The position numbers were made by a program, and so were the translations under genes. This document shows, in pieces, positions 1 to 8,359 of a stretch of DNA of 10,250 bases. The DNA comes from Nephromyces sp. MM_2019 (lineage: Eukaryota > Apicomplexa > Aconoidasida > Nephromycida). How positions within the stretch are numbered: position 1 is the stretch's first letter; every line of letters begins with the position of its first letter. Where the stretch lies: NCBI GenBank assembly GCA_015657535.1, contig JADHZB010001604.1, forward strand, positions 1 through 10,250. The letters are read 5' to 3'. The notes beneath the pieces were generated by a model. It worked only from the letters and a program-made list of their open reading frames with translations, did no database searches and was not told the DNA's origin.

Positions 1-33
<33 letters not shown>

Positions 34-131
34 TTCCCTTTTCTGTGCACCTTTCTCTTTGAATTTTCTAATTTTTTTTTCAACCCTCATACAATCTATG
101 TGTGTTTGTGATATTATCGGTGTGTGTGCAG
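1..131 (+). other. EIF3B intron, 3' part
   Basis: This is intron sequence upstream of the first visible EIF3B exon. It opens with an uninterrupted (TG)n tract at 1-29, passes through T-rich sequence and ends in a TG-rich acceptor, tgtgtgtgcag, at 131. I see no coding frame that continues the eIF3b protein here. Confidence 0.75.
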
Positions 132-1209
132 GCCAAATACAGGATACTGTATATGGTCTTTTCAAGGAAAATCCATTTACAAATCGAACAAGGAAAGGTT
201 CTATCAGTTCTTATGGAGACCTCATCCTCCTCTGATGATTTCTGACAAAAAAGTTGAAGATATTAAGAAAAATCTGAAAGATTACTCTAGGAAGTGAGTA
301 GTGTGTGTGTGTTTGTTGTGGTTAATTTGTGTGTGTGTGTGTGTGTGTTTGTTTGTTGTGGTTATTGTGTAAGTTGCAGTCACCATATTTATGTGTGTTG
401 CAGTCAGCTCATATCTATATTCTTGCTTTGCAGGTTTGATTCCATCGATGAAAAGTTACGATCTGCTCAGAGAGATGCTTTCCTCACTATAAGACGTAAG
501 GAGTTAGCAGAGTTCGATGCTACACTGCAGGAAATCGAGCGTTGGAAGGAAAATCAAGTACGTCAAGCCTATAAAAATTGACAAATAGTGTGTGTGTGGA
601 TGGCTGTATGCATACTTAGTGTATGTGTTGCTTTGATCTATGATGCTATCTTGAGTTTATACTGACTGTTGTGGTGTGTGGTGCTTTGATTGAACCTTGC
701 TTGTACTCCTACTAAACTCTTTGATATGTTGCTTTCATCTGCTCTGTATTGTACATTTAGCTACTTCTACCGTGTGTGCATGTGTGTGTGTGTGTGTGTG
801 TGTGTGCATTTGCACTTTAACACGCTGTATAATCACCTTGATTGCTCTTTTTGTTGTTGAGGCAAGCCTTCTTTTAGTAACAATCTTAGCTTCTCGCCTG
901 TACGTACACTGCGCAGTGCCTTGAACCTAGTTGCCTCGCTCTATCATCTTAGCGTAGAGATTTTCTACTCCATTCTTGGGCTTTCCCCGTATGCTTGGCT
1001 GACTTTTAGCACACTCCGATTCACTTTCAGTTTTACGAATAAGAAAGTGTGTGTGCTAATTCTCTTTATTTTTCTTCTTTACTCAGCCTATGTTTTTGAC
1101 GTTTAAAGCAGCTTGGGATGAGTACTATTCGATGTTCTCTTGGGAGGAACGTGTTGATATCAGAGAAGAAGTATTGGAAAGCAGAGAGGAGAAAGTTTCA
1201 CATGCTTAA
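132..1209 (+). CDS. EIF3B: eIF3 subunit b (Prt1 homologue), last three exons, 5' truncated
   Basis: eIF3b is the scaffold subunit of translation initiation factor 3 in the cytosol; its C-terminal region binds eIF3i and eIF3g. Exons read 132-293, 434-557 and 1087-1209, joined in phase through donors GTGAGT (294) and GTACGT (558) and acceptors ending at 131, 433 and 1086; the stop is TAA 1207-1209. The visible 135 residues begin in the last propeller strand (GYCIWSFQGKSIYKS), followed by the family hallmark FYQFLWRPHPP (residues 23-33), then a Lys/Glu-rich helical stretch (34-95) and the C-terminus with W105 and FSWEERVDIREEV (112 on). Known eIF3b proteins end similarly, with a Trp-Glu-Glu acidic tail. 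The RRM and most of the propeller lie upstream of the window. The join at Q95/P96 is less certain than the first join: a small extra exon in the 529-base intron cannot be excluded. Confidence 0.88.
294..433 (+). other. EIF3B intron (140 bases)
   Basis: The donor GTGAGT at 294-299 runs straight into GT repeats. A near-duplicate motif, GT tract plus TTTGTTGTGGTTA, occurs twice (about 301-325 and 329-365). The acceptor is tgctttgcag at 424-433. The intron splits a Lys codon (AA at 292-293, G at 434). Confidence 0.85.
558..1086 (+). other. EIF3B last intron (529 bases)
   Basis: The donor is GTACGT at 558 and the acceptor is ctttactcag at 1077-1086, behind a pyrimidine-rich run. The intron contains a pure (TG)n tract at 781-806. 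If it were retained, the reading frame would continue for only seven codons to a TGA at 579-581. No conserved internal exon was recognised. Confidence 0.7.
781..806 (+). repeat. (TG)13 microsatellite in EIF3B intron
   Basis: A pure TG dinucleotide run, preceded by the interrupted stretch gtgtgtgca. Confidence 0.95.
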
Positions 1210-1492
1210 GTGGCATGTGTGTCTGTGTACGATGAAATCCTTGTTATCTGGAAGGAGCTTTCTTGTTATCCTATGGAAAATTAGTGTGTGATACTTTTTT
1301 ATCCGCTCATAATAAAGTTGCGTATATAATTCCTTATACATCAAACTTACACTTACTTGATAATGATGATGTATGTGTGTACATCTGGCTTTGTAGATCT
1401 AAGATGCTAAAAGTGGCATTTTCAGTGTTATTGTATGTTCTGGGGTTGATCGGGAGGTTGAGGTATGTTTTGGGGGGCTGATTGGGCATTTG

Positions 1493-1702
1493 TGTCTTTT
1501 GGAGACGTAGATTATGGCGAAATCGTGCTGTGTGTGTGTAATTTTGAGATACAGAGTGTGATGAGATTACAGTGTGAGTGTTATTTGGTATTACAGAATA
1601 TGATGAAATCACGGCTGTGTGCGTGATTTAAGTTATAGAGCGTGAAGAACTCGCAGCATGTGTGAATTTCAACAACAGAGTGTGATGAGGTCACCGTGTG
1701 TG
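1493..1702 (+). repeat. Degenerate ~40-bp tandem repeat, about five units
   Basis: Units start near 1493, 1539, 1581, 1626 and 1665. Each carries a diverged copy of an A/T-rich lead, then a core close to acagagtgtgatgagatcac, then a GTGTG tail. Unit lengths vary from 38 to 46 bases. The units at 1539, 1581 and 1665 are the most alike. Confidence 0.7.
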
Positions 1703-2522
1703 AATCTTTGAGCAAAAAAGTTTGGCGTAGTAATACACGTGGGTTTCTACCAAGTAGAGGCTTCTCTGAAGTTTACTTTTTGTCTGCGTGAAGTTTCACG
1801 CATTAAGAAAACCACGCATCATTAATTTCATGCAGTCACCTCTGATAGAGTGTGGGAGTTCACAGCTCCTCAACAGTAGTTTCCAAAGGCTGGCATAGTC
1901 AGCTGTACCACATATAGATTGAGTAGAAAATCGGTGTTTTTATTGGGAAGAAGAGGCAAGCCTTCTCTTGGAATAGACAGGGATAGTCTGTGTGTGCAAT
2001 TCAGGCTAGGCTGCTGCTCTGCCTTGTGACGGGCTCAGTTGCCGTCATGGCGTTGGTGATCCTATACATAGTTGATGAGAGTATGCGCAGACGGTGAGGA
2101 GAAAAGTTGTGTAAGCCTTTGGTGATAGTTGTTTGCAATGTATGTGTGTTACCAAGGCTGCGTGTGAGATCGATCGAACTTGCTAAACCTTAAATGAACT
2201 TGAGATTGGCATTGGATATTTAACTGGAAAAGTACCTCATGCTATGAAATCGAAGCCCCGTGGAATAGTAGGCAAATCGGGTAGAGTTTCAAAGGTAGTC
2301 GCCTGGAAGTTTCTAGATATCTCGGTGTGCCGGTAGGGCTGTGTATTCGTTCTCAGTGTGTGGAAGGCCTCTGGGTCCAGGACCTACGCTCAGAGTTAGT
2401 CTGCTAGAGGCGGAGGCTGGGGCAGATTCCTTGCACACATTGAGTGGTAGTTTGATTAGCATGCAGGATTTTGCTACCCTAATTTTGCTTTGGCAAGCTT
2501 TGCCGACTTAATCAACCACCGG

Positions 2523-2742
2523 CTAGCGTTAGATCAATGTTGTGTAGCTAGTCTAATACCCTAGGTACGTCAGTGGTGACTAGCCCTAGGAGCCTAGAGA
2601 GCAGCTTTTGTTTATCGCATTACCATTGGGAGACTAGCTAGTTAGAGCTATATAGTTTAGCATTTAAGGCTTGGCGATTTTTTCGTAATGCCCCTCTCTT
2701 ACTCTTACCTATAGTCTAGGCGCGTTTTGAGAGATAAGCTAG
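2523..2742. repeat. CTAG-rich island
   Basis: CTAG occurs at 2523, 2548, 2561, 2580, 2586, 2594, 2634, 2638, 2716 and 2739: ten copies in 220 bases, where about one is expected by chance. Flanking copies lie at 2404 and 2815. Many are embedded in CTAGNTAG-like or CCCTAGG contexts. No gene or known element explains the cluster. Confidence 0.6.
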
Positions 2743-3361
2743 TTAGGTAAACATATTGGTAGTACAGACCAGGCGAATCCTCCCCAGCCGCACTACCTCT
2801 TCCTCTAGCAGCCTTCTTCAGACCATTAAAAATATCAGGCATAAAACAAGAGGGTGTCGAATGGAGCTCTAGTTATGCTTTGCCGGCGAGTGGAGGCACC
2901 AGAAGATTGCCACGCACACCATAGGCAGATACTAAGAGTATCAAACAGAGTGGGCATCACCAGAATCCCAGCACACACATAGCACATCAGAGTATCACCA
3001 GCAGTCCCGTACACAATAACAAAGAGTATCCATCCACGACTCATCATCGTCACCCCCTCACACATGTACACCCGCCGTTACTAGCATCCAACCGCCTAAT
3101 CAACCCCCCACGTACGCACACACATGGGGGAGCCCTTTCCCACCTAATTCCCTTCTCACAGAAAATCGAGTCAATGCAATCCCTACCCCTGTGTGTGCAC
3201 AACATTGAAGCGCACCTGCTCGTCAGGGCTACTGTGAACACACATTTCCCCCCTACTCTTTCGCGCGCTATCACCCACCACTTTCCACTATGGGGTTTCC
3301 CTCTTCTGGCCAGTGGTGCTTCTCTTCCTCTTTTTCACTTGAAAAAGCTCATATCCCGGAG

Positions 3362-3383
3362 ATACTCCTAAAGAGGAGAGTAT
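3362..3383 (+). promoter_or_regulatory. Small inverted repeat in leader of carrier gene
   Basis: ATACTCCT (3362-3369) and AGGAGAGTAT (3374-3383) can pair as an 8-bp stem with a two-base bulge around the loop AAAG. It lies 50 bases upstream of the carrier start codon, so it would be in the 5' UTR or the core promoter. A function is not shown. Confidence 0.3.
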
Positions 3384-3432
3384 TGTGATTTCCTCCAAAA
3401 AGTTTCTTTTCCCTGCAAATTAACCTGCAAAG

Positions 3433-6400
3433 ATGAGCCCCCCACCGTCTGGAGGAAAAGGTGGAGGATGGAAGGATTTGGTCAACGGTGCTGCCCTTCA
3501 GTGTGCAGAAGCTGCCACGTTGGGTATGCCGTTTGAAGTATGGAAAACTCGAATGGGAAGGTATTTGTCTTGTGTGTGTGCGGGATAGGGGTTCAAATGT
3601 TCGTGTGTGAAGTAGGGGTTGAAACGTGTGTGTGCGTGTGAAGCAGGGGTTGAAACGTGTGTGTGTGTGAAGCAGGGGTTGAAATGTGTGTGTGAAGCAG
3701 GGGTTGAAATGTGCGTGTGTGAAGTAGGGGTTGAAATGTGTGTGAACTGCTACCTTAAGTATCTATATAGGAGGGGATACTATGCTGTCCACTCGATTAT
3801 CTTCTTAATGGTAGTATCTGTATGCTTTTTATGGGGATGATTGTGTGAAAGGTTTGATTGCATATAATTTGTGTGCGATATGCGGTACTATCAGTGAGGG
3901 AAAACAATGTTGCAGCCTCATGTGTGTTTGTGCAGCATGATATGTGTATGTGTGTTCAGCGTGATCTGTGTGTGTGCGGGATCATATATTTCTATGTGCA
4001 GGATGATATATGTGTATTTAACATGATTTTTCAGAAGCTCCATGTTGAAAGTTGAGGCTTTGCGTGTTCACTGCATTTCCTCATCTTTACGCTTTTGCGG
4101 TGTTTTTTTCGTAGTCATGTTCATAGCTTTCATCTGCATTTACACACACTAGCGGTACTGAGCTGCCTTCGATGGATTATCAGCAAAAAAAGTAGGCTTC
4201 TGCTCTTTTTTTGCTCTGCTACGCGTTGCAATATTTTTCTTTTTGTCTGGACTCGCTGTATTGTGTGTGTATGCTATGCAGGTTCCGAGACGAATCCACC
4301 TTCAGAGCGTTTGTAAACATCTACAACCGGGGGGGAGTGTTGGCTTATTGGCAAGGAATTACACCAAAGCTAATAGAATCCGCTTCTAAGGGAGCAGTTT
4401 TATTGTATACGAAGGTGTGTCTTGATTCTCTATTGTTATTTGATCTTCATATATATGTGTGTGTGGGTTTGTATGTCTTTGGGTTTGTATGGGCGTGAGT
4501 TTGTGTATGTGTTCCTACGTGTATTTTTGCGTGTGTATGTTGTTTTTACGTTTTGATGCACTTGTGTGTGGGTCTATATGTGTGTACCTGTATTTTTCCG
4601 CATCAACTTGTGTAGGTACACCTCATTATTATATACACCCTTGTGTCTGCCAAAATTTTATGATGCTGATTAATATATATGTATGTTTCTTCGTGTTTTT
4701 GCGTACACTTACTACTGGTTTTCAAGTACATCTTATGGCGAATATCTTTCTTATCCCTCTACTGCGTTTTGGCATGCATTGTCTTTTCTTTGTGTGCGTG
4801 TGTGCGGCACCACCACGGTTTCATGCAGCCCTGAGCTTATAGGATAGACTATTGCACCCCACACACACAAGCGCACGGGCGAAGTATAATACACACTCGC
4901 ACACATGAAATCTACAGCACAAACGCACAGACACTTAAAGTATATTATACACGCGCATACACGTAAATTATACTATACGAACGCACACACATATTTTCAG
5001 TCTACTGGACTCGCACACACACTCTAAGTGTGCTACGTACACGCATCCGCTCAAACTCTACTACACACGCACAAACACACTCGAACTCTGCTGCGCACGT
5101 ACGCGCACATCTCTTGTGCTGTACATACACTCCCTCCTTATCACGCGTTTGTGTTTGCCTGATAGGAAGTGATACAATCAGGATCTCAGACACTAGGCTT
5201 AGATGAAACAACTTCTGGGTTTCTTGCAGGAGCCGGAGGAGGTAAGCGAGCAAAGCTTTTGTGAGGAAGATGAGCTGCTGGCTGAGCTCTGTAACATTTT
5301 GTGTTGGAGGGGAAACTTCTTCAGATCGAAGGCTGCCCTCATTGAAGGTGTTTGTGGTGCTGTGTGTGAAGTAGTAGGCTTCAGCTAATTGGATGACTGG
5401 ATAACCACCAATTTTATGAAGGTTTCTTCTTTATCGCGACTGTGTGTGTGTGTGTGTGTGTAGGCATTGCTCAAACTGTAGTGATGGGGCCGTGTACATT
5501 CTTGGTCACAGCAGCAGTTACAAGTACCGACAAGAACGTCTCACTGTGGAAAAAAGTTGGCGAAGTGTATGGCAAATCAGGCCTGAAGGTGTGTGTGTGT
5601 GTGTGCTGTGTGTGTTCTGCCTGTATGATATCTGTATGCTGTCTGCATGCTATCTATATGCTGCGTGGGTGCTCTCCGTGGTACTTCTATTGCTTTCATG
5701 GTTTTTTGACTGTCTTACCGTATGTGTGTGCGGTTGGTGTGTGTCTCTAACTGTTTAGCTTTCTACTGTTACTTGCGTATTTCCCGCTGCATATAGTCAA
5801 ACCTACATCTGTGTGCGAATGCATCATACAAGGCATAAGCTTTCGTACTATTATATGCATGTGTGTTTGTGTGTTTGTGTGTTTGTGTGTTTGTGCGTTT
5901 TTTTTTGCCCTCTTGTTGATTCATCTTTCAACTTCGCTTTTCTTAGGGTTTCTATCCTGGAGCTTCTGCCATTGCCTTTCGCCAGGGCACTAACTGGGCG
6001 TCTAGGCAGGGGTTTACAGAGTATGCTCGCTATAGGCTGAAGATGTTTTACTATGGAAGAGAAGATGCTAAGTTAACAGTATCCCAGGAAGCTACTGCAG
6101 GCATTATTGTAAGTGTGTGTATGTGGGAAGCTGCGTGTGTGTGTGAGGGTGTTTGTGTGGGTGGGTGTTTGTGTGGGTGTTTGGGTGGGTGTTTGTTTGG
6201 GTGATGACCCATTGTCCGAGTGGTGTATATACACCTGTACAAGCAGATTATTTTTTTTTTTGTTTAAGGTATATTGAAGCTTCCTGTTTAGTGTGTGTGA
6301 TTGTACATAACTGTTTCGGAATACACACAGGCACACATACGCACACTCAGATACACCAAATGAAATGCACGCAGGCGCACGCACAGACACACACGCAAGC

Positions 6401-7598
6401 AAGCACACTCGTCGACTCGTAAGTATGCCTGGACGTACAAAAGCCGACGCACAAGCACACTCAGATATACACATCCTGCGTTTTTACATGCAAGGAAATC
6501 ACCTGTGTGTGTGTTCTCTGCGATATATTCCATGCTGTTACTAAGCCTGCTGCATTTCACATGCATAAACGTTCAACCCCATGTGTACATATTAGGGTAT
6601 TATCAGCCTAGTAGTCTTTGTGTGCGAAGATTGTGTGTGATTCGCTAGCATTTGCAGCCTATAAACTATCAAACCTTATCTGCTTATCCTATGCTCAGGG
6701 GGGTGCTCTCTCAACGTGGAATCAGCCATTTGAGGTGGCACGCATTTACATGCAAAGCGCTGCCAACGAGGGAAAACCAAAAGAAAGCATGCCTAAGGTA
6801 TGTGTGTGTGTGTGTGTGTGTGTGAGTGTTTGCGTGTGAGTATGTGATGTCGATGCTTATGCGTTTACATGTATGTGTGTCGCTTCTGCGTATGTATCTT
6901 CTTTGTGTGTGTGCATTTCACTTTCTTTACCTGTTACACTATCTTTTTGACTATTTGTGTGTTTTTCATTTCTTTCTATGCGTAGATGGGACTAGTGTAT
7001 GTGAGCCTGTCTATGCCGTCTAGTTTAAGCAGCGATTCTACAAAATCTAATGATTGCACTCATCGTTTGCTCCCTAAGCAGCTCTGTGAAGTTATGTGTT
7101 GCTTGTTTCGATGTGAATGCCTCAACTGCTGTGTGTATGCTGTGTGCTGCGTGTTTGTCAAAGAATTTGAGTTTATACACTTAAATCTACATGCTTTATA
7201 CACATTGCTACAGTGTATATACACTCATGTATGCATACATGCACCCACTCACAACTTCGCGTACCACGTGTATATACACCCACATCTACGTACGTGCACG
7301 CACTCAGCGCTTCACCTACCAGCATACATAGACCCAAATGTACGCACCACGGTGTACATACACCTAAATCTAAACACACACATACACACCTCCAATCTCT
7401 AAGCTCCCCCTAATTTCACCCTGATATGTAGCCGCTCTTTCTCCCGCTTCTTCCTCCTAGGTTTTTGCGAATGTCGTTCGTAACGAGGGATTCTCAGCTC
7501 TCTTCAAGGGCATCATCCCACGTATGGGCTTGGGTATATGGCAGACGCTGTTTATGGTGACTGGAGCGAAGCTCGTGAAGGATGTACTACCCTGGTGA
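3433..7598 (+). CDS. YHM2-like: Mitochondrial carrier (SLC25 family), Yhm2-type, complete in seven exons
   Basis: Exons: 3433-3560, 4282-4414, 5166-5241, 5464-5588, 5947-6108, 6699-6797 and 7461-7598 (861 bases, 286 residues, stop TGA). All joins are in phase at GT...AG sites. An in-frame TAA at 3421 makes the ATG at 3433 the first possible start, and -3 is A. Mitochondrial carriers are three-fold repeats of two membrane helices in the inner membrane. Repeat 1 has PFEVWKTRM (residues 33-41). Repeat 3 has WNQPFEVARIYMQS (215-228). Repeat 2 shows the degenerate MGPCTFLVT (120-128). ASKGAVLLY (77-85), FRQGTNWASRQGF (165-177) and PRMGLGIWQTLFMV (261-274) match what I know of yeast Yhm2, the citrate/2-oxoglutarate carrier. 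The stretch between VLL and SG also matches Yhm2 in length, which supports the exon 2/3 join. The substrate is inferred from the family, not shown. Length is normal for the superfamily (about 300). Confidence 0.9.
3561..4281 (+). other. Carrier intron 1 (721 bases)
   Basis: The donor is GTATTT at 3561 and the acceptor is tatgcag at 4281; the intron splits an Arg codon (AG/G). It contains the minisatellite at 3582-3736 and scattered GTGTG bursts, GT-biased throughout on the sense strand. The 3' third is T-rich. Confidence 0.85.
3582..3736 (+). repeat. Minisatellite, core GAAGYAGGGGTTGAAA
   Basis: Five near-identical 16-base cores lie at 3609-3624, 3640-3655, 3669-3684, 3694-3709 and 3721-3736. 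A diverged copy (ggataggggttcaaa) sits near 3583. They are separated by GTGTG spacers of variable length, giving a period of 25-31 bases. The only differences between cores are C/T at one position. Confidence 0.92.
4415..5165 (+). other. Carrier intron 2 (751 bases), GT-rich then CA-rich
   Basis: The donor is GTGTGT at 4415 and the acceptor is gcctgatag at 5165, in phase 0. The first half (to about 4810) carries many GTGTG bursts. The second half (about 4856-5130) is the complement in character, with CACAC bursts about every 27-34 bases (near 4862, 4889, 4923, 4950, 4980, 5008, 5036, 5063 and 5092). No coding island was seen. Confidence 0.85.
4856..5130 (+). repeat. CA-burst array, ~30-base period, in intron 2
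   Basis: Short CACAC/GCACAC bursts alternate with 15-20 base A/T-richer spacers (often like taaattatac or aactctac) at roughly regular 27-34 base steps. The spacers are too diverged to be a simple minisatellite. Confidence 0.6.
5242..5463 (+). other. Carrier intron 3 (222 bases)
   Basis: The donor is GTAAGC at 5242. The acceptor tgtgtgtag at 5463 is formed directly by a (TG)n run at 5441-5461. The intron splits a Gly codon (G/GC). Confidence 0.88.
5441..5461 (+). repeat. (TG)10 tract forming a 3' splice site
   Basis: A pure TG run abuts the TAG acceptor of carrier intron 3, occupying the place where a pyrimidine tract would be expected. Confidence 0.95.
5589..5946 (+). other. Carrier intron 4 (358 bases)
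   Basis: The donor is GTGTGT at 5589, the first bases of a (GT)8 run (5589-5604). The acceptor is ttttcttag at 5946, after a good pyrimidine tract. A (TTTGTGTG)n-like run lies at about 5862-5897. Confidence 0.88.
6109..6698 (+). other. Carrier intron 5 (590 bases)
   Basis: The donor is GTAAGT at 6109 and the acceptor is tatgctcag at 6698, in phase 0. A GGG/GTTT-rich stretch follows the donor (6147-6201). A CA-rich stretch at about 6320-6475 includes a 13-base direct repeat, gcacactcagata, at 6341 and 6455. Confidence 0.85.
6147..6201 (+). repeat. G-tract cluster, possible G-quadruplex
   Basis: Seven GGG runs lie on the sense strand (6147, 6159, 6163, 6175, 6183, 6187 and 6199), separated by loops of one to nine bases, mostly T/G. 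Four or more closely spaced G3 runs meet the usual rule for a G-quadruplex. The cluster starts 38 bases past the intron 5 donor. Confidence 0.6.
6798..7460 (+). other. Carrier intron 6 (663 bases)
   Basis: The donor is GTATGT at 6798, followed at once by a (TG)12 run (6801-6824). The acceptor is ttcctcctag at 7460, behind a strong pyrimidine tract. The 5' half is GT-rich; about 7195-7390 is CA-rich, with palindromic GTGTATATACAC elements. No coding island was seen. Confidence 0.87.
7213..7363 (+). repeat. Repeated 12-base palindromes in intron 6
   Basis: The perfect palindrome GTGTATATACAC occurs at 7213-7224 and 7268-7279, with a near copy GTGTACATACAC at 7352-7363. The bases after the first two copies are also related (both continue to a gcac...cactca segment). 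The same palindrome occurs at 6223-6234 in intron 5. Confidence 0.7.
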
Positions 7599-8359
7599 TG
7601 CATCGTCTGGATGTATGTACAGCGGTGTTGGGAGGGGTTTGGTGATCGAAGAGCCTGAAGAGATAGCTAGTCTCATGTGTGAGAAAGCTTCGTTTGAAAA
7701 GGGAAGAAATGGAACTGTGTGCGTGTGTTGTTGCTTGTTGGAATGCATAGCATAATTTGTATGTCTTCAAGGCTCGATAGGAAGGGGGGGGGCTTTTTTG
7801 TGTGTAAGTAGGGGCTCAGTTGGGTGATTGGTATGTGTAGGGCCTCATTTGGGTAGTTGGTGTGTGTAGAGCCTCATTCAGGTATTCGGGTGGCTACACA
7901 CACCTTCATTCGGGTGTTTAGGTGTGTGCCAACACCCTCATTTGGCCCCCTGATGTGTGTACGTGCACTTTCGCTCAGTCCCTGTATGTGTAAGTACACG
8001 CTCAGGCGTTTCTCTTGTGTACGCACACCCTCGAGCATGTCCCGCGCGTATACTGTGCGTGCTGATAGCGGCTACCAACGGTGTGCGTACACTCGTCATG
8101 ATAGCATTGCACCCTGCCATCGCTGCTCTTCCTACGGCTTCCAAGCCATTTTGTTTCTAAGAAGATGATGATACAATGAAATACGCTCTATGGGGTTCGA
8201 TGTATGTACACTGAGTTTTTTTGTTGTTGAGTTTTTGCTTCGTTCTAGCGTTATACACACGTACAAGTAGCACACACACGCATGCACATAAAAACACACG
8301 CCCACGCACACACACAGGCTTTGTTTAGTGTACATACGCTGCTTCTTAGCTTCCAATTG
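7599..8359. other. Spacer between convergent genes
   Basis: This lies between the carrier stop and the proposed stop of the minus-strand gene. It should hold the 3' UTRs of both. The middle is a ~30-base periodic array (7801-8047), and about 8253-8320 is CA-rich. A 66-base exon-like segment on the minus strand at 8091-8156 is not tied to any gene. Confidence 0.5.
7801..8047 (+). repeat. ~30-bp degenerate tandem array, about eight units
   Basis: TGTGTA/TGTGTG anchors lie at 7801, 7834, 7863, 7923, 7954, 7987 and 8016. A CA-type variant near 7893 fills the gap, so steps are 29-33 bases. Several units continue with a CCTCATTNGGGT-like segment (clearest at 7842, 7871, 7903 and 7936). Later units drift towards CA-rich versions. 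Confidence 0.65.

Larger units (their letters stand above)
1210..3432. other. Spacer between EIF3B and the carrier gene
   Basis: These 2.2 kb have no recognised gene. The left end should hold the EIF3B 3' UTR: an AATAAA lies at 1311-1316, about 100 bases past the stop, though whether this organism uses that signal is unknown. A degenerate tandem repeat occupies about 1493-1702 and a CTAG-rich island 2523-2742. From about 2850 the sequence turns C/A-rich, and it ends in the leader of the carrier gene. Short open frames at 2047-2097 and 2187-2336 are unsupported by splice context. No tRNA or rRNA was seen. Confidence 0.6.

Noticed and set aside
2..235. Open frame of 77 codons across the left end
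   Set aside because: Most of it is translated (TG)n (Cys-Val repeats) in a frame other than the eIF3b frame; the real exon begins at 132 in another frame.
1493..1702. CRISPR-like array
   Set aside because: Units are diverged along their whole length with no constant repeat and unique spacers, and the context is eukaryotic.
2047..2099. ATG with 16 codons and a GTGAGG donor, possible first exon
   Set aside because: No downstream acceptor and frame could be joined in phase; the start context is ordinary and the stretch is short enough to arise by chance.
3619..3840. 73-codon frame over the minisatellite
   Set aside because: It is a translation of the repeat unit (C-E-A-G-V-E periodicity) inside carrier intron 1, and repeat units vary in length so the frame has no integrity.
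4459..4842. 127-codon open frame in carrier intron 2
   Set aside because: It is rich in Cys/Val/Phe from GT and T repeats, with no domain, and lies between two secure exons of the carrier.
6073..6474. 133-codon minus-strand frame across carrier intron 5
   Set aside because: It is antisense to exon 5 and to repeats; its Thr-Pro-Thr-His and Cys-Val runs come directly from GGGTGTTT and CA repeats.
6986..7402. 138-codon plus-strand frame in carrier intron 6
   Set aside because: Low-complexity His/Thr/Tyr-rich translation of CA repeats between confirmed exons; no family resemblance.
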